64,000 nt of DNA, taken from the NCBI GenBank assembly GCA_003952965.2, contig RXIC02000491.1, forward strand, positions 49,578 through 113,577, given 5' to 3'. Positions 24,301 through 35,539 of this stretch are shown here, one piece after another. Each line of letters begins with the position of its first letter. Positions within the stretch are counted from its first letter, which is position 1. The DNA is from Morella rubra (taxonomy: Eukaryota > Streptophyta > Magnoliopsida > Fagales > Myricaceae). The notes beneath the pieces are model-generated. The model saw only the letters and a list, made by a program, of their open reading frames with translations. It was not told where the DNA came from and made no database searches. A program made the translations under genes and the position numbers.

Positions 24301-25594
24301 CCATGCTTAACATCTTTAGACATACTCAGCTTTTTTAAGTCAACTGCATTGATTTTAAAAAAACAAAAACAAATTGTAAAAGACTCTTTATAGCGTATTT
24401 GAAGTTTACTCGCGGTTATTCTGACTATTTTATTATTTCATATAAACTACAGGGGAAACTGGAAGGCATGACATTACAAATTGCATGCACAGAAAAGCAC
24501 TCCCATGCATCAACCTCAAATAAAATCAAGGGTAGATGCAGCAAATACTGACATTAAATTTCAAGAACCACCACATGAGTGGATTACATCACCTTTAGAA
24601 TTAAACTGGCAATTTGCTGGAGAGCATTCTCAGCATCAGAAACTGTGTTGTCATTGTCCTTAGAACTTATAATAATTACACGCTCTTCATGTCGCTGTGA
24701 AACACAAGACATATTAGCATATGCCACGGACACTGGAAAAGAATTATCAGACTGACCATCCCATGTAGTAAATTGAAACTTCGCTTAAATTCCCAAAAAT
24801 AAAAAAGATCAGCAGTTTCTCAGCCAAGCTCTTACTGTAGCATTCTCATTTTTTGGACAACATCGTAAAACATAAATTCTTTTGGCTTTGAGAACAAATA
24901 TTATAGACAGAAAAGCATAAACCCAACGAAAAATAAACCCTCTTCCCCACATAGCGTATAACAATTAAAAAAAAACAGTACACATGATGCTCACAAATAG
25001 CCATGCTTTTGCTAAGGCAATATGCAAATTACAGTTTATCTAATTCTCAACAAAAGCTGCTTTTGCTTCATCAAACTGTCTTGACATTTCCATAAATTTT
25101 AACAAATAATAACAATTTTAGCTCACAAGTTGCGAGATTTTCGTTCCATTTATACAACATATCGATCATCTAATACATTTACAAAGTTTCCAATTTCCAT
25201 GTCCACGGAATACTGACAGAATAATTACCCAAACAAAACAAACAATCTCAGAACCCCCGACTTGAGAACACTGAAAATTACGACGACGAAAACTAATGTA
25301 AAAATAGAAAGAACCTACAGCGACGGCATCGGCGATTTTGATGGTAGCTTTGGTATCTTCTCGAATCTTCTGGATTCGACAGCCTTCCTTGCCGATGACC
25401 TTCCCGATCTGCCTCGACGGCACGACTACTCTGAACAGTACGTCCTGCGCCAGTTTCGCGCGCCGCTTCGCCGCTGACTCCTCATCCGCCGCCTCCGAAA
25501 ATGGAAGCTCGTCCTCTCGGCGGCGCTTACCAGTCGATGCTCGAATCGCGCTATCGGGTATTGTCTTGTTGTGCTTGTAGGCTAATCGTGCAAT
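21398..25594 (-). pseudogene. Triple KH-domain RNA-binding protein gene, 5' end missing
   Basis: Minus-strand exons at 25319-25594 (open part), 24593-24694, 23668-23886, 22545-22603, 22361-22452, 22127-22239, 21816-21878 and 21398-21478 join in phase with canonical splice sites and end at TAA. They encode at least 323 recognisable residues with three KH domains, whose GXXG loops are GKEG (exon 1), GMSG (exon 3) and GRCG (exon 6), and a QKHRQIQFGGSAQQ/RVDEYIYSQLIQQ tail. The family is the plant poly(rC)-binding/PEPPER-like nuclear KH group, which binds pre-mRNA. An RRR/AKRRAK basic stretch precedes KH1. The lesion is at the start: upstream of the IPDSAIRAST segment there is no Met before an in-frame TAA (25595-25597), and the opposite strand becomes thaumatin-like sequence. 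All downstream exons are undamaged, so this is either a recent truncation or a misjoin. An unseen upstream exon could rescue it. Confidence 0.8.
21668..21810 (-). mobile_element. Possible LINE-type 3' end in the last KH intron
   Basis: On the minus strand a segment ending CTCAATAAAAGTTGTCTTG, then TATAAATT and an A-run, lies wholly inside the 338-base last intron of the KH gene. A poly(A)-type end with preceding GGCCCTTTGGGTCC-like sequence is typical of plant LINE 3' tails and resembles the one near 43.4 kb. No coding part remains. Tentative. Confidence 0.3.
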
Positions 25595-26003
25595 TTACCA
25601 GCATTTTGGTAGAGATTCAACATAGAGGAATGTGCAGGATTTCTACGATATCAGCCTGGTAGACGGCTTCAACGTGCCTGTTTCTGTGGCCACACAAGGC
25701 GGGACTGGTGGATGCCAGACCACGAGTTGCCCGGCCAACGTCAACGCCGTTTGCCCTGCGGAGCTGCAAGTGAAGGGGTCTGATGGCAGCGTGATTGCTT
25801 GCAAGAGCGCATGCTTAGCGTTCAATCAGCCACAGTACTGCTGCACTGGTGCTTACAGTAAACCAGCGACCTGTCCACCCACTAACTACTCTATGATCTT
25901 CAAGAACCAGTGCCCTCAAGCTTATAGCTACGCTTACGATGACAAGACCAGCACCTTTACCTGCTCTGCTGCACCTAACTACGTTATCACTTTCTGTCCT
26001 TGA
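25560..26003 (+). pseudogene. Thaumatin-like protein copy a, 5'-truncated
   Basis: The C-terminal half of a thaumatin-like (PR-5 type) protein. Homology to the other copies begins around 25570-25590 (GTGCAATTTACCAGCA against GTGCAATTCCACCAGCA) with several indels. It becomes clean from about 25630: [46 protein letters not shown], then the intact end [15 protein letters not shown]...ITFCP and TGA at 26001-26003. The signal peptide, first exon, intron and N-terminal half, including the Arg and Glu of the acidic-cleft REDDD set, are missing because the fragment joins the truncated KH gene head to head. This is the only copy in the window whose C-terminal frame is undamaged. Confidence 0.85.
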
Positions 26004-26467
26004 GCTTACTCAAGAGGAATTATGCATAACTAATTCCCCTTCCCTCACAGTACTGTGAAAATAATACGTGTGTCAAGGACTAAGGTACAAACATGTATGC
26101 GCTGATGCAATAATAATTTCGATCGAATATATAAAGAGAATAAAAGGATGCACAATTCTTCTTCTGCTTAATTTCTGGAGAGCAGCGTCGTAGCTTCATG
26201 TGCATAATTTTGACAAGAAATTAAAGTGTCCTCCGGCCGCTATATTCGCATCAAAATATATTTCACTTAATTCCGTTATATATATGCAGGTTGCATCATA
26301 GCCCATATACACGCTTCTCTCATTTCTTACATGCATAGATGTTCACCATTAACCCAACTACGCCCTCCAAGATTAACTAGCTTGCAGACGGCTCACTCGG
26401 GAAATATTGTTCTCGTTTTAATTAAATACACCATTTCCAATTTTTCCTCTGAGCAAGCTGGGTCAAT

Positions 26468-26503
<36 letters not shown>

Positions 26504-27749
26504 GTAATATTTCCATAGTCTATTGAGTACTGCACGTCACATATAATTTATTGCGTCTAAAGCGAAGATTAATTCAAACAGAAGTTTAATTTTGTCATGC
26601 GGTATAGATGATTATTGAACGAAAATATCTTGAAAGATTTGACTAGTGGAATCTTAACCAAAATCCTTTCGATGATGTAATCAATAGGTCCAAGAGAACG
26701 AGGCCAGTTTTTCTAAATTGGCAAAATGTTTTCTGTTTCAAGGCCAACTAATATTCCGCCGGGACCCATGTCGTGGGTTGGTTAATTTCTAATAAAGCCT
26801 GTGAAAGCCCCATTTTTGCAGTGAGTCCACATATTAAAGGAATTCATGAATATCCAATTACTTTCAAATGAAAAGGGTTGAGAATTAATTTGCCAGGTAA
26901 ACATTTACCACTTTTTTTAATATTTTAACCATATGAATCTGCATAATATAATCATTAAGGAATTTTTAGATATCTTAGGCTTGATTAGTTTGACTCACTC
27001 TGGGATATAAACACAAGGCACTCTCTCATGAAACCAGCCAGGTCTTTTGGAAAAAGGATCTAAGGCGTGACTAGGTATTTAGAAAAAGAAAAACAAATAA
27101 AGGGAAAATACAAATTTGTACCTACTAACTAGTGTTTTGCACTTTGCACACTGAAGTATCAGATTTAACATATTGTACTTATAACACACAATCCATTCTT
27201 AACACATTACAACCTTTGTTTATTTTTTTCGTCAAATTAGATAAAAACTCATTTTTTAAAATGAAATGATGTTTATATCCTTGAAAAAATTAAATACCCT
27301 TTTGGGCCTTGATGAAAGCCAAATATTATTGCTAGACAATAAAAAAAATTTATTAACTTGCCAATTATGCTCCTGCTCAATTCTGTGCTTGTCATATTGC
27401 AAATTAAATACATGCGACGGGTCCTATATATTGTGACGGGTCCTATATTCTGTCCTCAATTCTGTCCTTGTCTATATTCGTACTAGTTGAATTTGCCTCC
27501 TCTTCCAAACTACGTATACTGACACCTGTAATTAGTTAATAGGGCCAGGCAATTGGATGACATTTAATCCCCCTCTCGCTTCGTCAAGCACTCTAGCTAG
27601 GTGACGGTCCCGACCCAATTCCGTATGAAAGACTCTAACGACTATCAGGATGATTGGTCAATTGCAGCCCTAGACTACTGGAAATGGTCAGAACACCCAA
27701 TTTTCCGAATGGGTCGCCTTGAATATTCACGCCTTAACTTGATCATACA
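26004..27749. repeat. Downstream/upstream flank of TLP array, unit a to b
   Basis: No gene. About 26030-27120 is repeated after copy b (29084-30340) and copy d (36904-37740), sharing landmarks GTGTCCTCCGGCCGCTATAT, ATTAACCCAACTACGCCCTC and AACATTTACCACTTTTTTTA. A (CA)n(TA)n microsatellite lies at about 26466-26503. About 27480-27749 is the upstream flank of copy b and matches 35160-35540. It lacks about 100 bases that hold the TATA box and leader in copy d. Confidence 0.75.
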
Positions 27750-29083
27750 ATGACGAAGACCCTTGCATTCTTCGGCCTTATCTTGGCCCTTTTTTTCCTG
27801 TCTGGTACGTCTAGCTTTTCTGAAGTGTTTTTGCATATCCTTTTGTGCCAGCAAGCAGCTTTTTTGTTTTCTCGTATATTTGAAGGTCTAACGCTTATAC
27901 AACCAAAAAGAAAAAAAAAAACGCAATTTCTATATGTAGCTATTAATTATTCAACTGCTTACCAATGGCCACACAGATTTCATGATGATGAACCCCCCTC
28001 GCTCCCCGATCTTAAAAGTTTGCGTTTAATATTAGTCTTTTTAATCTATGATACACATTTTAAGATTTATATATATTCTGAGCATTCTTTCTTTTCTCTT
28101 CCAAAGGTCTCTGAGCTACGAGCCATTAGCGAGCGGTCTTTCATGGAAGAATATAGCTCGCTGCATACTAGCTAGATATATAGCATTATAGCACGTACAT
28201 TTCTTCTGTTGATGATTTAAATTTTCTTGGTTCATGTCGTTAGAAGAAACATAACATAGCACCTCCTAACCCAAATCTATTAGAAACAAACCAATCATCT
28301 TGACGAGTATCTAGAAGTCAAGATAGTTCCCTACAGAGATATGCTGTTTTTGATGTTCGATCGGCATAGTGACATGGAGTTAATTTGGTTTTTGTTGCAT
28401 GCAGGTGCTCATTGTGCTAAAATTACTTTTCACAAACAATTGCCCGAACACCATTTGGCCGGGAACCCTAACTGCGGATCAGAAACCTCAATTCTCTACT
28501 ACTGGGTTTAAGCTAGCATCCAAAGCATCTTCTTCAGTGGATATCCAAGCTCCATGGATAGACCGATTTTGGGCCTGAACGGGTTGTTCCACCGATGCTT
28601 CGGGAAAGTTCTCATGCGCTACAGCGGATTGTGCCTCTGGTCAGGTCGCTTGCAACGGTAACGGTGCAATTCCACCAGCATCTTTGGTAGAGATCAACAT
28701 AGCAGCGAATGGTGGGCAAGATTTCTACGATGTCAGCCTGGTAGACGGCTTCAACTTGCCTGTTTCTGTGGCCACACAAGGCGGGACCGGTGAATGCCAC
28801 ACCTCGAGTTAGCCGGCCAACGTCAACGCGGTTTGCCCGGCAGAGCTGCGAGTGAAGGGGTCTGATGGGAGCGTGATTGCTTGTAAGAGCGCATGCACAG
28901 CATTCAATCAGCCACAGTACTGCTGCACTGGTGCTTACATACACCAGAGACCTGTCCACCACTAAGTACTCTATGATCTTCGAGAACCAGTGCCCTCAAG
29001 CTTATAGCTATGCTTACGATGACAAGAACAGCACCTTTACCTGCTCTGCTGCACCTAACTACCTTATCACTTTCTGTCCTTGA
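27750..29083 (+). pseudogene. Thaumatin-like protein copy b, multiply broken
   Basis: Exon 1 (27750-27804) encodes signal peptide MTKTLAFFGLILALFFLS, and the intron runs to the acceptor at 28403-28404. Exon 2 carries at least five lesions. An extra T near 28428 shifts the frame. TGA at 28576-28578 replaces the Arg codon of the conserved ARTGC block. TAG at 28810-28812 replaces Cys in the SSCPAN block. One base is lost after GAY at about 28940, the same deletion as in copy d, and a further C is lost in the following CCACCC run. The original-frame stop is at 29081-29083. The promoter is also damaged: sequence from the TATA box to near the start codon is deleted relative to copy d. Clearly non-functional. 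Confidence 0.9.
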
Positions 29084-29547
29084 GCTTACTCATGAGAGGA
29101 ATTATGCATAATTAATTTCACTTCCCTCTATAGTACTGAGAAAATAATACGTGTGTCCTGGACTAAGGCTCAAGCGTGTATGTGCTGATGTAATAATAAT
29201 AATTTCGAATGATATAAAGAGTATAAAAAGATGCACAATTCTTCTTATATAAACTTTCTGGAGAGCAGCGTCGTAGCTTGATCATGTGCTTAATTTTGAC
29301 AAGAAGTTAAAGTGTCCCCCGGCCGCTATATTCACATCAAAATTTATTTCACTTAATTCCATTACACGCAGGCTGTTGCATCATAACCCATGCACGCTTC
29401 TCTCATTTCTTACATCTAGATATTCACCATTAACCCAACTCCGCCCTCCAAGACTAATTAGCTAGCAGACGACTCACTCAGGAAATTATATTGTAGTACT
29501 CGTTTTAATTAAATACACCATTTCCAATTTTTCCTCTGAGCAAGGAT

Positions 29548-29587
<40 letters not shown>

Positions 29588-31551
29588 GTAATATCTCCAT
29601 AGTCCATTGAGTACTGCACGTCACATATACTTTATTGCGTCTAAAGCGAAGATTAATTCAAACAGAGGTTTAATTTTGTCACGCGGTAGATGATCATTGA
29701 ACGAAATATTCTTGAAAGATTTGACTATAGGAATCTTAACCAAAATCCTTTTGATGAAGTAATCAATAGACCCAACAGAACCAGGCTAGTTTGTCTAAAT
29801 TGGCAAAATGTTTTCTGTTTCATGGCCAAGTACTGCTATTCCGCCGCGGGGAGCCATGTCGTGGGTTGGTTTCTAATAAAGCCTGTGAAAGCTCGATTTT
29901 TGCAGTGTGCCCAGGACTACATGTATTAAAGGAATTAATTTGCCAGCTAAACATTTACCACTTTTTTTAATATTTTAACCATATGAATCTGCATAATATA
30001 ATCATAAAGGAATTTTTAGATATCTTAGGCTTGATTAGTTTGACTCACTTGGGATATAAACACAAGGCACTCTCTCATGAGACCAACTAGGTCTTTTGGA
30101 AAAAGCATCTAAGGCGTGACTAGGTATTTAGGAAAAACAGAAGAAGGGAAAATACAAATTTTCACCTACTAACTAGTGTTTTTGCACTTTACACTTTGAA
30201 CTATCAGATTTAATATATTGTACCTACAAACAATCCATTCTCAACACATTACAACCTTTGTTTATTTTTTTCGTCAAATTAGATAAAAATTGATTTTTTT
30301 AAAAAAATGAAATTATGTTTATACCCTTGAAATTAATATGAAAGCCCTTTTCATTAACTTGCAAAAAATATTGCAAATTATACATGATAGATACGCTTTA
30401 TGCCATTTTACAAAAAGCCTTTTATTAACCTTGATGTATCAAGTCAAAAGCCAAGTTCATTAGCAAAGCTATCACCTTGTTATTAGACAGATCTAATATA
30501 AATAGCTCGAAATTAACTTAGCCAGGAGCTTAGACTTGCCTAAAATAAAAGCTTGCATTAACTGAGCCGATCTTATGCTCCTGTGTGTCAAATTAAAGGA
30601 TCCATTGATACGCTTTCATGCACGTTCATCTTTACAACAATAGGCTACCTTTTTCATGCTGTACAAAAAGCCACTTATTTTGCTACTCAAAGTGTTACCA
30701 CAATGGCTAGTACTCACAAATCAAGGTTCTCTTAATTACTCGTTACAGGCTCTTATCAACCTTCTTCTCTTATTACTCGTTACAGGTTATTTATACATGA
30801 CAGATCTAATATAATTCTCATAGCTCGAACTTCTTGTTAATTGTTGTTGCACGGGGGACTTTAGCAGTCCAGGAGCTTGCCAGCCCAATAAGTACTTGCA
30901 GAGGTCTAAGGAATAATGCAAGCTTGCCCATACTATACCTATCGAGCTGATAGTGATGAGCGATCCACCCGTTTATAGATGCTCTGGCCGGGGCAACGGG
31001 TTACAATGTAACCTTGTGTCCTGCATAATGCCAACCAGAAATCCTTGGAAAGGATGGTTGGAAAGACAAATAAAAAGGTTTCAAACCACGTGCGGCCGGT
31101 TCCTATTGATATATAATCTGAAATCAGTCGACAAATTAGTGTTAGCATTTCTATGCACGTTCACTCTTCAGCAATGGCGTTTGTCTTTTCGTTCCTTCGT
31201 CATTACACGTTCACATTTCGTTGTTGCCAGGAGAGCATAGGCAGCTTGGGTGGTTGCATAAGGCCCTCAAAATAGGAAAGCCTCCAACTTTTTATTTTAT
31301 TTAATATTTAATAGGTAAGGCCTCAATTTAAATATTTTAACTTAAAAAATAAAATAAATCTCAAAATATAGTTAAACTTTTTGAAATCCTCATTTAATGC
31401 AAAGAAAAACATAATTCAAAATTTCAATAGATATGGCTTCCAACTTTAAAATTAAAAAAAAAATGTTGGACTTCCAATTTTTAAAATTGAAAAAAAGACT
31501 ATCGTACTTCCAACTTTGTTTTATCTATTTTCAAAACTAAAATTAATAAAA
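29084..31551. repeat. TLP array flank after copy b
   Basis: No gene. About 29084-30340 is the copy-b version of the TLP 3' flank, found also after copies a and d. An (AT)n microsatellite lies near 29551-29578. About 30841-31150 (GGGGGACTTTAGC, CCAGGAGCTTGCCAGCCCAA) matches 38668-38960. 31250-31551 is AT-rich and featureless. Confidence 0.7.
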
Positions 31552-32062
31552 GGGGTAAACTCATAGTTAGCCCCCTGTGTTTGGGTAAAAATCAAGTTGC
31601 TACCCTTATTTTTCAATCCAACAATTTGAGACCCATAACTTTCAAAATCTATCAATCTTCACCCTCCGTCTAAATTAGACGTTAAATCAAACGGAAAAGT
31701 ATAAAAAATGACCAAAATGCCACTCCAAAATAAAATTACTAAAAAAATTCATTAAAAATAAAAAATGAACTTTTTTAAAAAATAATATTTTTTAAATAAA
31801 ACTATTAAAACTCGATTTCAATAATCTATTTATTTTTAATTTATTTAAATTTCTATTATTTTTATTTATTTTTTAAAATTTAGCCTTCGAAGGGTATTTT
31901 GGTCATTTTGCATGATTTTCGTCAGACTTAATGCCTGATTTAGACGGGGGGGCGAAGATTGATAGGTTTTGAAAGTTATGGGTCTCAAATTGTTAGATTG
32001 AAAAATAAGGGTAGCAACTTGATTTTTGCCCAAACATAAGGGACTAACTATGAGTTTATTCC
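31552..32062. mobile_element. Mutator-type MITE with long inverted repeats and 9-bp TSD
   Basis: A 511-bp non-coding element. The left arm (31552-31722) begins GGGGTAAACTCATAGTTAG; the right arm (31891-32062) read in reverse complement begins GGAATAAACTCATAGTTAG and stays matched for about 170 bases, including AAATCAAGTTGCTACCCTTA and the GACCAAAATGCC/GACCAAAATACC end. The loop is AT-rich. A perfect 9-bp direct repeat, TTAATAAAA, flanks it at 31543-31551 and 32063-32071. Long inverted ends plus a 9-bp duplication are the signature of Mutator-like (MULE) elements; with no transposase this is a non-autonomous copy. A strong foldback transcript is possible. Confidence 0.9.
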
Positions 32063-32429
32063 TTAATAAAATCATATCTAAGATCGCACAAATCTTGAAT
32101 ACAAAAATTTGATAATTAATTTTGCATCTCAAAAAGTAATAAGAAGAATTTTTAACAAAAATTTATTGATATCTTAATATAATAATTTATTATAAGAGGC
32201 CTCTTTTTATGATTTCGCCTAAGTCCTCATTTATCTTAGAGACGGCCCTAGTTGTTGCAATCGTTATTTTAGTCTTCTTTCCGTTCTGGTTGTTTTCTTT
32301 TTTCAGTCATGGGTTTTGCATGAAATAGTAGTACTCTTTCCTTTTGATCTCTTTTCCTTCGGGAATAATATTGAGTATTGAATGAGGGTTTATATAGAAA
32401 ATAATTTACTTAACTATGTGCGGATTCAG

Positions 32430-33329
32430 GGGCTCATTGCGCCATATTCACAATCAGCAACAACTACCCCTACACAATCTGGCTAGAAGCCCTAACTGGT
32501 AGCGGGCCTCAGTTATCATCGATTGGGTTTGAGCTTGCCTCTGGAGCTTCATCAACCATTAATGCTCCTCCCAAGTGGTCAGGCCGCACGTGGGCTCGAT
32601 CCCAATGCTCCAACATCAACGGTCAGTTCACTTGAGGAACGGCCGACTGTGGCTCGGGCCAGGTCGTGTGGAACAGTGCCGGCGGAACTCCACCTGCCTC
32701 AATCTTAGAGTTTAATTTGGCAGACAATGGTGGACAAGATTTCTACTACGTTAGCCTTGTCGACGGGTTCAATTTGCCCGTATCGATAACCCTGTAGGGC
32801 GGTTCTGCAGGGTGCCAAAGCACGAGCTGCCCAAAGGATGTGAACCAGGTTCGCCCGGCAGAGCTGGCGGTGAAAGGATCCGATAGGGGTGTGATCGCTT
32901 GCAAGAGCGCGTGTGCAGTCTTCAATCAGCGGCAGTACTGTTGCACGAGAGATTTTGGTATCCCAGAGGCATGTTTGTTTTCATCAATTTTTGTAGGATT
33001 TAATCTTATTTTTATTTTTACAATCCAAACATCATAACATACACGTATTTTTATACAACACTTTATTACTTTTTCTACACACACCAATCCCTTTCAACAA
33101 CTTCTACACGCATTTTTATACAACTTTAATATACCTAAATATTCACAATTTCGTCAAAATCCTAAAAAAAACATGAAAAGGAAGATGCCCCAGCTAAATG
33201 TCCGCCCACGAAGTATTCCGAGATTTTCAAGGATCAGTGTCTGCAGGCTTTAGCTATGCTTATGATGACAAGACTAGCACATTCGCATGCACTGAGGGAG
33301 TTAATTATCTCATCACATTCTGTCCTTGA
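32430..33329 (+). pseudogene. Thaumatin-like protein copy c, divergent pseudogene
   Basis: Only exon 2 is recognisable, starting after TTCAG at 32430 (GAHCAIFTISNN...). It is more diverged from copies a, b and d than they are from each other. Lesions include TGA at 32633-32635 in place of Cys and TAG at 32795-32797. The first Cys of the NNCP block is changed to Tyr, and an AT-rich insertion of about 200 bases after GIPEAC (about 32980-33180) splits the gene. A frameshift after KDQC precedes the final SYAYDDKTSTFAC...ITFCP and TGA at 33327-33329. The acidic-cleft region DFYYVSLVDGF is kept. No first exon was found upstream, where the MITE now lies about 370 bases away. Confidence 0.85.
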
Positions 33330-35539
33330 AAATTCCGATAAGATGGATGTTGATGCTAGTCATGATATTGGATCTCTTCCATTTGCAAACGGATAGAAGC
33401 CAGCTATACTTCGCTTCGATTTAGAATAAAACTACAGTTTTAATCGGCCGTAATTAGGCGCAATATGCTTCATTTCTTTTAGAAGTAAAAAAAAAATAAT
33501 TAATTGTGAAAATTAATGTTACTCAGTTTTTCTTAGAGTTGGTCGATTTGAACAAAATTGAGCATGTGCAATTGTTTATGATCACTCAAGATGATCTATA
33601 TATAATTTTTGTCAGTACCGATCGTCAAGCAATATTGCATGATATGCGTTAATCTTAGACCTGTGGATCAAATAATTGGGAGTTTGTGAACCAGTGATTT
33701 GAAGAGCATATAACACCACGTAGATTCGACCACCCGGCCCAATCCAATTTGTGATACTTAACTGTTCGTGTGGGAACATTAACTAATGGGTCCAATAAAC
33801 TTTAAAAGTTGGCCCACTGTTCTGCGGTCTTTTTTTTTTTCTCTCGTTTCTCTTTGCGAGGGTATTTGTTTGTCAAAATTTTAGAGAATATTCTTAAAAT
33901 TTTGAAAATTTTTACTTTATTGAGATTTATTGGGATTTGTAAAAGGTGAAGTATGTATGTATAAAAGTTAAAAATTTTAGAATGTATTTATTTTACTGAA
34001 AATTTCTATGCTCCAAAATATTAGGAAACAAACGTTACCTTTGAGTTTTGACAAACGTCGAATTACTCTTCTATTTATTATCGTGTTTGACGTCCTTCGC
34101 ATGCCTTGCCTTTAAGTTCGAATGTCAAAGTATGCGGCGTGCTACGGAAAAAAAAAATAGACCATCTCATTATATACATTTATTGAAGCATTTCATGCAA
34201 TCCATTTTGTGATAGTAAAGTACTGATCGTGTGGGAACAATAACTAATGGGTCCAATGAACTTTAGAAGTCAGCTAGCCATTCTGCAGCTATTTTCTCTC
34301 GCTTTTCTTTGATATATTTTCACAAACGTCCAACTCTTTCTATTATACGATAGTAGTACTAGGAACATAGCTATAAGTTCGAATGTCAAATTATACGCGT
34401 ACTAGGAGTACAGCTATCGAAAAGAAAAATAAATATCTCATTATTGAAGCATATCATGCATTAAATTCATCGTGTTTGGATTTGCCAAAGGCACGGCGTT
34501 TAATGTCATAATTCAAAGGCACATTTCAACATTTAATATTGCCTGAATAAGTGATTCGAACGGTATATATATATATATATATATATGGACTCCCCCGATC
34601 CAATTTGTGACAATTAAAGTACTGGTCATGTGGGAATTACATTAACTATTATTAATGGACCAAATGAGCATTAGAAGTCAAGTCCAATTCTCTGCATTCC
34701 AACGCGAGGTTAAACAATATGACTCGACTATTGGAGCAAAATCATAAGGTTCAAAGGATGGCAGAAGCTGCTGCAATTGAATAAAATGAGTAGGAGAAAC
34801 ACCCTTTTGGGTGAATGAACGAAGAAGCAGGAGCTCGGAGACACGAGAGGATCAACAATTAGATGCCCTACGAATGCGGTTACAGCTTGGGTTCAAACCA
34901 TGTGCCGGATCGGCCTATCGCTATATAATCTATAAATTAGACAAATTTGTGTCAGGGACACGTTGCAGATACAATCGGTCAGGTACCCGTCTATTCCACA
35001 GAAACTTCTGTGGAGTACTATAATTAACGGCCACGGTGAACTACGTCCAGACTTGGTAATTGCCTCGTACCCAGTCATCCACCTCACGCGGTGTTAACAG
35101 GTACAATTAGTCAATTGAAGATATTAGTCATATCGAGAAAATATTGACAGAGTTTGTAACATAGCGGTAGCAAAGTACTAGTTGGATTTGCCTCCTCTTC
35201 CAAACTACCGACACCTGTAAGTTAATAGGGCCAAGCAATTGGATGACATTTAATCCCTCTCTCGCGGCGGCTAGTTCGATCGTCTAGCTAGCTAGGCGAC
35301 GGTCCCGACCCAATTCCGTATGAAAGACTCTAACGACTAACAGGGTGATTGGTCAATTGCTGCCCTAGTACTGGAAATGGGATCTTAACACCCAATTCTC
35401 CGAATGGGTCGCCTTGAATCACGCTTAAGCCCTCTATATATACCACCCCAAGTTAATGCTGCACCACCACACACAAGTTCATCAAGGTTAAATATTATCC
35501 CTTGGTATCGCTACTTAAAAGCAAGTACTTGATCATACA
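33330..35539. other. Intergenic region and promoter of TLP copy d
   Basis: No gene is seen in 33330-34880, although two stretches resemble each other (about 33715-33830 and 34190-34320, with CTGTTCGTGTGGGAACATTA / CTGATCGTGTGGGAACAATA and CCAATAAACTTTA / CCAATGAACTTTA). A (TA)n microsatellite is at about 34565-34587. From about 34895 the sequence is TLP upstream flank, matching 38926-39261 up to the N gap, and from 35160 it also matches the upstream flank of copy b. Confidence 0.6.
35435..35442 (+). promoter_or_regulatory. TATA box of TLP copy d
   Basis: TATATATA within CCCTCTATATATACCACC lies 98 bases upstream of the copy d start codon. The following leader contains CACCACCACACACAAGTTCA. 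Copy b lacks this entire segment. Confidence 0.55.

Noticed and set aside
29690..29929. 79-codon frame MIIERNILERFDYRN, with relatives at 26.6 and 37.5 kb
   Set aside because: It recurs only because the TLP 3' flank is duplicated; the frame is broken differently in the other copies, so protein constraint is not supported.
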